Shown piece after piece: positions 56,296 through 64,000 of a stretch of DNA of 64,000 nucleotides. The first letter of the stretch is position 1; each line of letters opens with the position of its first letter. The notes beneath the pieces were generated by a model that saw only the letters and a program-made list of their open reading frames with translations, was not told the DNA's origin and searched no databases. Source of the stretch: Cryptococcus deneoformans JEC21 (lineage: Eukaryota > Basidiomycota > Tremellomycetes > Tremellales > Cryptococcaceae); contig NC_006684.1 of NCBI RefSeq assembly GCF_000091045.1, positions 845,001-909,000 on the forward strand. The letters are read 5' to 3'. A program made the translations under genes and the position numbers.

Positions 56296-58367
56296 ATGCC
56301 AGGGCACAGAAGGTCGAAAGGGGCTCAGCGATTCAACCCTGTAGAAACCTTAGACCCTAGAGCTGTTCAAGCCATGCAAGCTGTCTCTATCATTCGTAAA
56401 GATAGTTTGACCACAAAAACACAAGCTACATATGAGTCAAAAAATAAGCAATGGCATAGATTTTGTGACCACATGGGTTTCCAACATCTGTAAGCTTGCT
56501 CTGTTTAGGTCTGTCAATGGCATGAGGGGCAACATTTACCTGATTCATTCCTATAGGGACACTGTAACTCCTGCCAATGCCATAATGTACATCTGGGATT
56601 GGGTGCTCCGATTGCCTCACATGCATGCAGGTGAGGGTATTACTGGCATATGAACCATACTGTATAGACTGACGATTGAAAAGTTTTGGATAATTTCAAT
56701 CCAATGCTTAATGCTGAGGGAAACAATGGGCAGACAACGCTTCAAGCAGGGTCAACCAGTGAGACTGAGGCAACCGGCAAGCAAGAGGCCAGTGAGGAAG
56801 AGGAAAATGATGCAGAGCAGCACAACATTGCTGTTCATCAGTGTAAGTGCAGAGCCCTTACCACCATTCATTCTCACCATATGGTAGGATTTATTCCTAT
56901 GCATTGGTCGATGTTGGTAGGTGAGATTTGATGCCGAAACGCGTCTTTCGGACTTCGCCGAAACGCGGCATCGAGCTCTGTCCTGCCTTTATCCTATGCA
57001 TGATATTTTATTCTCATGCATAGGACTGGCAATTGCTGCCGAAACGTGGCGGCGGACTTCGCCGGATCTCTGCCCCCTTTTTTTTTCGATGGACTTCTGT
57101 TTGTTTCTGCATACATCCATACATATATATATATATAGAGATCTCATACATAGTTATAGTTTTCTCTTTCTCTAAGCAAAACTCATGCATATCAACCATT
57201 GCTAGTTTCGCATCCAGTAGACCACTATAACTATAAACAAACACCGAACGCTTCCTCGAACGCATCCGAACGCCCTCTAGACCTATACCACGAACGCCCA
57301 TCCTTCTCGAACACCAACCGAACGCAGTGAGGCACCCCCAGTGCCTACAATCAGTTGGAAACCTCCTTCGATCTGAGTGCAGTAGGAGCAGGATTGTGAG
57401 GTGAGTTTGTGTACCATTTGTCTGTGGAGGCTGGGAATTTCAGCTGAATCTTGCGTTTCCATTTAAAAGAGGCAGCTGTGGACCGCCTGCTCAATTGTGA
57501 GTTCAAACCCAACGCTGTAAAGGTCTACATTGCAGCGCTGGTGGATTTGTGGGAAGCCCAGGTTGAGGCTGGGGTTATAACTTCCCGTCACCTCGCAGCA
57601 AGCCAGTTGTAAGTCTCCTGAAGGCCCTCAAGGATACAAAACATGCAGCATCGAAATTGGCATATCATGATAGAGGAATAAGTGAGTATCACTCACATTT
57701 TGGCTCATGCATTTGTATTTTGTGTTTGCTCTGGAGCTTACCTTCTCTGCAGACACCTATTATGATGGTATAGCATCTCCAGATCAAATGAAGGACATGT
57801 ATCAACACTTCATCTGGCACAATTCCAAGCAAGGTCTGCGAGACCTCTTGGCAATGGCTTTGGGCATCAGGGGAATTATGAGGAGTGATGACCAATTGAG
57901 GATAACGTTGTTGTCGATGTCTCCCCAAGAGTTCCCCAATGAGGGGCCCTCACCATACTATACCCTTGTGATTACCATGCATGAAAGTAAGACCAACCAT
58001 CATGGCAAAACAGAATACTCAACCATTATGCACCATAAGCAAGTTGACATGTGTCCAATTGCCTTTTTAGGCATGCTGTTCTTTGCCAGGTGAGTGTCGA
58101 TGGCACAGGACTATACAGACGCACATTGTAGGCTTGTATTGACAGCAGGTATGCTTTCAGGCTTCAACATCTACCAGAGCAACTGCCTGATTGTGTTGTT
58201 CCTGGCTTGCCAAACATGTCGACACAGAAATCCTGGTATGATCTACCACCATTTTCTGACAAGAACAAGCCAGCTGTTGCCCTAAAGTATGATGCTCAAG
58301 CGAAATCTATGCAGTCTGCCTTGGAGCAGTGTGGGATCCATACATCTGCAGTCACCCATGTCAGTTG
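56296..58367 (+). pseudogene. Crypton-like tyrosine recombinase relic
   Basis: Begins MPGHRRSKGAQRFNPVETLD, then KTQATYESKNKQWHRFCDHM, like the N-terminal part of Crypton recombinases. After a solo LTR it continues with SPDQMKDMYQHFIWHNSK, ALGIRGIMRSDDQLRI, TLVITMHESKTNHHGKTEYS and HKQVDMCPIAFLGMLFF, the Ndc10-like core with the catalytic-Arg context RSDD. The last part, AKSMQSALEQCGIHTSAVTH, leads toward the H-x-x-R box but is cut by LTR-S at 58368. Stops, short putative introns and the LTR insertion show it is dead. Cryptons were first described in Cryptococcus. Confidence 0.6.
56842..57349 (+). repeat. solo LTR T1 with target duplication ATCAG
   Basis: TGTAAGTGCAG...AGTGCCTACA, flanked by ATCAG at 56837-56841 and 57350-57354, inside the Crypton relic. 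CpG content is largely intact, so it is younger than its host and than the T LTR at 54692. Confidence 0.9.
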
Positions 58368-58655
58368 TGTCACGTGGCTGTCGCCACCTGACCTCTTCTT
58401 CATGTCAGCACGATTATGACAGTACCCCTTCCTCATCCACTTCAGTCCACGTCTGAGCATACCCCTTCATTTTCGGCCGCGGCCTTCCCCCGAGAGATAT
58501 ACAGAGATAGAGAGATTGACAACCCTCCAACACCTTCCTCGCCACCGGGTTTCGGCAACACAAAAGGATGTAGAGCTGGCTGGTGTGGGAAAGATGAGTC
58601 AGCAGAGCTTGAGGTGTAAAGGTATATAAGACAGTAGTTTTCCATAGTTTTAGAG
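58368..58655 (+). repeat. S LTR fragment
   Basis: Matches the first 288 bp of the S LTR in sense orientation (TGTCACGTGGCTGTCG to TATATAAGACAGTAG and GTTTTAGA) and then diverges, so R/U5 is missing. It truncates the Crypton relic. Confidence 0.75.
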
Positions 58656-59160
58656 ATGCATTGCAGGTGCCATGAACCCAAACCCGAACAAGAAGACCAA
58701 AGAAGAGGTGATGTGAGAAGATATGAAGTTGCAGTGTCCTGATTGTGTCATCGTGTAGTAACTGTTACAAGATTAGTCGGGAAAGCTTGATGAATGATCT
58801 ATGTTTTAATGATATAGGTTTTGACCATGCTTAACAATCCTCATGAACGACTGTATGGTGCGTGGTATACAACGATATGATAGCAGTAGTATGATGGGAA
58901 TGGTAGCAGTAGATAGTATGATGAGAATGATAGCAATATATCATGACATGTATATGCCAAGATGCAGTCATATGATGAGATAGATGGGTACTACAGATTG
59001 TAATTGTAATGCAATTTGATCAGCTGCAAAATGCATTACAGATTTCATTACAAATGGTGTATGTGGCACTTATTCCAGGTTGTACAACTTGCACCTAGAC
59101 ACTGCACCTCGGACATGTCCAGACAGTGATACAGCTGCATCAGATAATCGTTTGTTGTCA
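58656..59160. other. AT-rich spacer
   Basis: Contains repeated ATGATAGCAGTAG/ATGAGAATGATAGCA motifs at about 58875-58950. No open frame or recognised repeat. Confidence 0.35.
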
Positions 59161-59857
59161 TCAAGGGTATGTTCTACTTCCTTGCCTTTTTCAACCTTTT
59201 CCACAGCCCGACTACTCTGAATGGATGGACCTGACATGATATAGGATATGGTATATGAAGTGGTATGAGGTTATAAGTGGCTGAGGTTGTTGATGAAGTT
59301 GTATAAGGGTATATGTATGTGTTGCCGAGGTAAAGGTACTTGAAGTCTATACCAACCAACCACAAGTGTGGAAGATCAATATTTACTGTTACAACTCGTC
59401 CCCAACAAGGTCCGGCCTTGGAGACAAGATGGAAAGCCATAGTTTAACTAAGTGATGAGATATGTAAGATATACCTCTTGACACTTGTCTGTTGGCATAT
59501 GGTATAGGGTGAAAGTATATGTGCTTGGGAAGATCATTCAGGCAAGCTTATATACTAGTGAGGTAAGTTTATGTTGAAGGTGGTTCCAGGTAAAACGAGA
59601 GCGGGCGATGGGAGCTTGAGGACCTTTCACAAAGTAACTTATGAAATATTGATCTTTGAGGGGAAGAAAATCAAGATCAAGGACAGAGCTTCCCTTTATA
59701 TACCTCCACAGAAATTTGTTTATATCCCTCAAGGTCCAGCTGGAGGTCCAGTTCTTCTATTGGTGGTCCAACTGGACCTTCTTATCTGAAGCATGTCTTG
59801 CCTTCCTCTGTTCCATAACTTTCTATGATCTCTTCTACTTCATGCAGGCTTGTAACA
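59161..59857 (-). mobile_element. G3: 5' LTR and gag start of an old G element
   Basis: LTR at 59387-59857, then on the minus strand the leader and a gag start equivalent to G1 (ATG at about 59238, followed by the RAVEKVEKGKEVEHTL segment). Truncated at 59161. Many G1 CpGs are changed, such as TTACAACTC for TTACGACTC and AGACAAGAT for AGACGAGAT. The self-priming pair is retained with one C to T in the LTR arm. Confidence 0.8.
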
Positions 59858-60189
59858 TTCTTCCCTTTCAACCAACTTCCTTCCTCAATGTTGGGACCCT
59901 AATTGCTGATGGGTCCTGACACTACCTCCAACAATGCCAGACCAGTGATTCATCAATATCTTGCCTAACCTGTCCAGAGTGATGCATCAAGGTACATTCA
60001 GGTGCTTTAAACTCAACTCCAGGGGCAAGGGCAGTTCTCTGGATGACATGTATGCATTTCACATTATGTGAGGAGATTTCACATGCAATTGTTTGGATAG
60101 CATTACAAATTATATGTCCACCATGTGACTGACCTGGGTTAGGACTTCAACAGGGATATTGTTACCACATGATATGTCTTAATTAGGCC
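59858..60189. other. spacer at the right edge of the repeat block
   Basis: No gene or repeat recognised in these 330 bases. Confidence 0.3.
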
Positions 60190-60335
60190 TTACTCTTAGT
60201 GCTCTTTGTGGGAAATAGTTCTCATGCTATTGGATGGACCAAGGGTGGATATAGACAATTATGTAAGTGTCACCCTATTGTTTTTATCCAAAAGCAATGC
60301 AGTTATTGCAAGTACTGTTCCCTTCACTGGTTGGT
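60190..60335 (+). pseudogene. decayed inverted copy of part of the acyltransferase gene
   Basis: The + strand reads TACTCTTAGTGCTCTTTGTG, GCTATTGGATGGACCAAGG and, across a retained intron, ATGCAGTTATTGCAAGTACT. This aligns with the minus strand of the acyltransferase exon, intron and next exon at about 63795-63935. Differences include several CpG to TpG/CpA (CTCGCGCT to CTCATGCT; GGACGACTTCG to AGACAATTATG). Because the intron is kept, it is a DNA-level duplication, not a processed copy. Confidence 0.8.
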
Positions 60336-60373
60336 GTTTCATATGCTATCATGTCTTATTTTATATGATGCAA

Positions 60374-62146
60374 TTAGACAAGGTAGCTCAAGGCAATCAC
60401 TAGGTACAAGGACATCACTACAAAGTAGTAAGCCCTTGCAATTCCCAGTGGAACAGAACAAAACAGGACTTACACATAACACCCTCCATGTAATTGCTGC
60501 GACCTGCAGCCACAAATTATGCATTAAGCATTCACTTGCCAGATTAATGTAATAAATTAGACCCACCATCTTGCAGTAGTAAGTTGACCAGCATCACTGA
60601 CACAAACAGGACAATCGTCTCGAAGTTGGCCTGGTGGAAATCAGCTTGAGGTTCAATGGGTTTCTCAGACTGTGACTCACAAAGAAAAGTGTTAGATCCT
60701 TTTGAAGGGGCCATGCAATGATGACCAGCAGTGGAATCATGCCAGCAGCAATTTGAATGCTAGACCCAACACTTACACCAATGGTAAGCTCCATCTTGCC
60801 TTTGCAAGCCATCCAGACAGATGTGACATGCTCAGCAGCATTGCCCACAAGAGGAAGAAGGATGAGCCCAATGAATCTAATAGCATCAGCAACAGCGTCT
60901 TTGACCCCAAACGCCTACCTTTTGGGGATATTCCATTGCTGAGCTGTCTCGTCAATGCTGCCAACAAGAATATCTGCACAGAATGCAGTGATAACTGTTA
61001 TGATTAAGAGCCAAGTGCCGGCACTCCATTGATCCATTTCCGCAACCTCCATTTCTTCTGCTTCTTCATTCTCAGCTTCGAATAGGCCTGAATGAGTCCG
61101 CAGCTGAAAGTAAAGATATCCAAAATAAGTAAGGAGGAGAATGACAGAAGTACCTCGCGAAAGGACGAGGAGACCTTTGAGGGATCTATCAGAAGAATCG
61201 GAGACTTCTTTACCCAACAAGGTGCCAACAAGAGAGCTACTTTTGTCAACCTCTGAGGCGTGATCTACTGGGTGATCAGTTCAATCCATATATACACATT
61301 GTAAATTGCAATGAACCTACAGGCGGCTGGTAGGATCAATGTTATACAAGCAAGCGTCATCAATGATGAACTTGCTTGAGCAGCTGTGGCCTGAAAAGTG
61401 GATTCGTAGAAGAAGAAGCCAGCCCTGGAACTTATCAGCTACATCGCCGCGGAGATGAATAGCTTGTGAAACTTACGCAAAGAAGCTCATGCCCAAAACC
61501 AAAAGTAAATTTGAAAGCACACTGCCTAAAAGGGACCTTTGAACAAGATCTAGCTCATCTAGATATAGGTGGGACTAATCAGCATTGATATACACTTCAT
61601 TATTGACTAGACTTGCCCTGTCGTAAAGCGGCGATGGCAACAATTAATTCGACTGCATTACCGAAGCTTCAAAGAACACATTATATTAGTTTTGAGAGAT
61701 GTTGGATTTGGAGATTGACTTACGTCGCGTTCAGAAGACCCCCCAATGTTTGCCCGAGTTTCATGGACAGCTGCTCTGTACACTCCCCTAGAAGCTAATA
61801 CAAGCGAGTGGTTAGTTCTCAGACAGGGGCTGGAGAGTAGACATTTGCTCGACGCACCTTGGCCAACGGAACAATCGCCAGAAAGGATGTCGTGAAGCGG
61901 GCGGCCGCACTCCAACCAAGCGCCTCGGCTACTCACAAATCAGGAAATCAATAAAACTTGTGATTGCAAGCGATCGTGGGCTATTCACTGACCTGTGAAG
62001 CTAAGAGGGACACAAATCAGGAGAACGTTAATCCAGGATCCCAACAATAGGTATCTAGTGGAACCCAACAAGTCGAAAGGCTTCGAGACGGAGGGGTGTC
62101 CAGACGCCTGGGAAGGAAGGAGTGGAGATGTCTCGAGTGAGGCCAT
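60374..62146 (-). CDS. VCX1: VCX1-like vacuolar cation/H+ exchanger (CaCA/CAX)
   Basis: Antiporter moving Ca2+ (and possibly Mn2+) into the vacuole in exchange for protons. Eleven exons: 61993-62146, 61858-61931, 61724-61794, 61617-61666, 61477-61558, 61321-61424, 60919-61267, 60681-60876, 60567-60630, 60474-60503 and 60374-60417. All are in phase, for 405 residues (yeast Vcx1 is about 410). The two alpha repeats show GNAVE (102-106) and GNAAEH (306-311), the CAX signature. A His-free acidic loop (EAENEEAEEMEVAEMD) separates the halves. The intron after RQ begins with GC (gcaagt), the only junction that keeps frame. The final exons give YMEGVMLMSLYLVIALSYLV, the last helix. First gene on the right of the repeat block; converges toward it. 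Confidence 0.93.
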
Positions 62147-62568
62147 GATGAGTATGACAGCCCAGTTGAGATATTACTGCGAGTGCAAGTAAGGTAACAG
62201 AAGGCGGAAAGACTTGAACTTGCGCGCAGATGCGTGTTGGCTGCATGCGTTGCGGGATCTGATGGTGAATATTTATCAAGGCTGTACCTGTACCGCTTCT
62301 TGGCAATTGGCGCCTGTTATAGGTTATAGGCACGACGCTTGCGATTCCTTCCCTCCACACATCCAGATGTCCGTGACGTAATCGGCGTGCCTTACTATGT
62401 CGATAACTCTGTATTTTCCAGTAGTTCCAGTATCTTTTTCTCTTTTTTATATTATATAGCTATACTTTGCAGCGTACGTTTGACATGCTACAGGAAGACG
62501 GGAACAGGTACATCATATGTGTGGAGTGGCATACAACAGTAGCTCCGCGTAATCCATCAACAGATTTA
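62147..62568. promoter_or_regulatory. exchanger promoter / acyltransferase 3' region
   Basis: 422 bp between two genes transcribed leftward. The part next to 62146 should hold the exchanger promoter and the part next to 62568 the acyltransferase 3' end. TTTTATATTATATAGCTATA at about 62445-62465 is AT-rich. No specific factor site is claimed. Confidence 0.35.
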
Positions 62569-64000
62569 TCATCTGCACACCGCAAACCAAATACAAAACG
62601 CAAGAAGAACTACAGTCCCAAGCCCACCACCTCCAATTGCAGATATCCAGTGATACCATTTGCTGAGATCAAGTCGATCAACATTGATTCCTGCATGTAA
62701 AGAACGACCCACATACATTTGTTGAATTGGCACTATGTCACAAGGGCCGCCAAATCGTTGAGACTCGTAAAATTGTTCCATGCGCCTCTCTTTCGCTGTC
62801 CATAAATTGCGTAGCCAAAGTTCAAAAGCGCGAGCTTCTTCCGCATTTGCTAAGCCCGAATCTGTAGACAGCCCTGAGACATTTGATGATCGCCTGGGCA
62901 CGAGAGACGGTATTTTGCATTCGGGTTCTCCAAGATGGGAATAGACGTGTAGGTGTAAGTATACCGTGGGAGGCGGTACGGATTTAAGGAATACAGAGAA
63001 TAGCCCATACCTACACCTGCATGAGTAATGCAATCGTTCCGTTTGGAAAAACTTGGACTTTACCAATTCTGCGGATAGTTTCCAAACGGCACTCCTGGGT
63101 AGCCTATCGTAATATCTAACAAATTAAGATCGGGAATCTGGGGTAACAATGTCCTCAAACAAAATAAAAGTCCTGTCGATCGCGGATGCAACAAGGTTGC
63201 GAAATCATCCTTCAAAATGTCAGCTTTGCAGCTAGCAGTATAGTGAGAACTCCAACTTACAACGCCTTCCTTTTTGGCATATTTGATGCTTTTGACCCGC
63301 TCTTCATCGCTGATGATGGTTCCTTCTGGAAAAATGAGAAGCCAAAGAGGCGACCTCTTCCTCAAAGGAAGTAATGTCGCCGTTTCGGAGTTCTCTTGGC
63401 CAGACTGTGCTTCTTGGCCTAATTGTCTTAAGGCCAACGTTAGGTTGTCTCTATCGGCGACCCAAGACCGCCTAAGAAAAATGAAATTGAAAAAACGCTG
63501 GATGAAATGAGCGAAGATCAAGATTAACAAGCATTTTAGACTTACCATGCCCCATCCTATCACTGGAATATTCTTGAGACTGGCCTTCAACAAAATGATC
63601 AGCCCCGCCGAATGTCCAGCATAACATGCAAGGATCCAGATGTATATCCAGTCCAGGTACGCTTGGTGGTTGGCCATGATCACCAAACGGTCAGGTAGGT
63701 TTATCTTTACAACTTGTCCATTCATATCGCGTTCGACAAGGGTTTGGCCGTGAGGCGGCGGCGTGTCGGTGGTGATTGCAAACTGCGTCGGTCCGAAGAG
63801 AACAGTGATCGCAATAACTGCATTGCTATCAGGTCAAACAGTGGAGTGACACTCACGAAGTCGTCCATATCCATCCTTAGTCCATCCAATAGCGCGAGAG
63901 AAAAGTCGCTTCCCCACAAAGGGCACTAAGAGTAATGGTACGAGCAAAAATTGAGCAGAGTTGATACTTAATTGGGCGAGGGTAAAAATGACTGGAAAGA
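62569..64000 (-). CDS. lysophospholipid (AGPAT-type) acyltransferase (5' end beyond window)
   Basis: PlsC-family membrane acyltransferase, likely acting on lysophosphatidic acid or lysophosphatidylinositol in the ER. The frame is open at the right edge with a hydrophobic helix (FLLVPLLLVPFVG), then AIGWTKDGYGRL, an intron (63818-63856), FGPTQFAITTD, LPDRLVIMANHQAYLDW with the H-x4-D motif, NIPVIGWGM, an intron, RFFNFIFLRRSW, LLIFPEGTIIS with the FPEGT motif, HPRSTGLLFCLRTLLP, then VFLKSVPPPTVYLHLHVY and a C-terminal single helix (TVVLLAFCIWFAV). Resembles yeast Cst26/Mum3-like proteins. The stop is at 62569-62571. Part of it is duplicated, inverted and decayed at 60190-60335. Confidence 0.88.

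Larger units (their letters stand above)
10351..60373. other. transposon-filled, gene-poor block; candidate regional centromere
   Basis: Between the Env7-like kinase stop and the exchanger stop lie about 50 kb in which every long reading frame belongs to a mobile element. Six LTR families, a Crypton relic, a Tnp2 relic and a MITE are nested in one another. Old copies are CpG-depleted. Cryptococcus centromeres are known to be tens of kb long, gene-free, filled with Tcn retroelements and CpG-methylated, so the content and size fit. A pericentric or other heterochromatic repeat cluster is the alternative; nothing in the sequence alone proves kinetochore binding. Confidence 0.6.

Noticed and set aside
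59161..59386. G3 as the missing 5' end of G2
   Set aside because: G3 is much more CpG-decayed than G2 gag, and the broken ends (32102 and 59161) do not abut in the gag alignment.
62200..62340. Possible tRNA-like sequence in the exchanger promoter
   Set aside because: No B-box (GGTTCRAATCC) or acceptor-stem pairing is present; no tRNA gene was found in the window.

Overview
The window looks like a chromosome segment of a basidiomycete yeast of the Cryptococcus/Kwoniella type. The genes are densely intron-split (introns mostly 35-60 nt, branch sites like CTAAT or CTGAT). The repeats are Ty3/gypsy and Ty1/copia elements of the kind described as Tcn elements, plus a Crypton-like tyrosine-recombinase element. 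I cannot fix the species from sequence alone.

Left arm (1-10350): six closely packed housekeeping genes. They are a CaMKK/Sak1-like kinase (cut by the left edge), a tRNA CCA-adding enzyme with two candidate start codons, mitochondrial ribosomal protein uS14m, a PIN-like membrane transporter, the 8-oxoguanine glycosylase OGG1 and an STK16/Env7-type kinase. Exon chains were built by hand; all but the transporter were checked for reading phase at every junction.

Middle (10351-60373): about 50 kb with no ordinary host gene, made almost entirely of nested, broken or recombined transposable elements. I name the families by letter. G: chromodomain Ty3/gypsy. L, M and T: three related Ty3/gypsy families without a chromodomain. 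S: a little-represented LTR element. C: Ty1/copia. There are also short LTR-like repeats (X), a Plavaka/CACTA-like Tnp2 transposase relic, a Crypton relic and a TA-flanked MITE. The main nestings are G1 inside G2; T inside M inside L2; and solo LTRs inside L1, L2, M and the Crypton. Old copies carry many CpG to TpG/CpA changes while young copies stay CpG-rich. Length, content and flanking genes fit a Cryptococcus-type regional centromere, but no chromatin evidence is available here.

Right arm (60374-64000): a VCX1-like vacuolar cation/H+ exchanger (11 exons) and a lysophospholipid-type acyltransferase (cut by the right edge). A decayed, inverted, intron-containing copy of part of that acyltransferase lies at the edge of the repeat block.

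Most notable: (i) G1 carries an antisense, spliced gene with a Zn2Cys6-spaced cysteine cluster between pol and the 3' LTR; (ii) G and S both show 12-14 nt complementarity between the LTR and the site just after it, as expected for Tf1/sushi-type self-priming; (iii) G1 has an in-frame A AAA AAC slippery heptamer abutting the gag stop; (iv) solo LTRs and G1 have perfect 5-bp target duplications, whereas L2, M and T do not, which points to recombination between copies.
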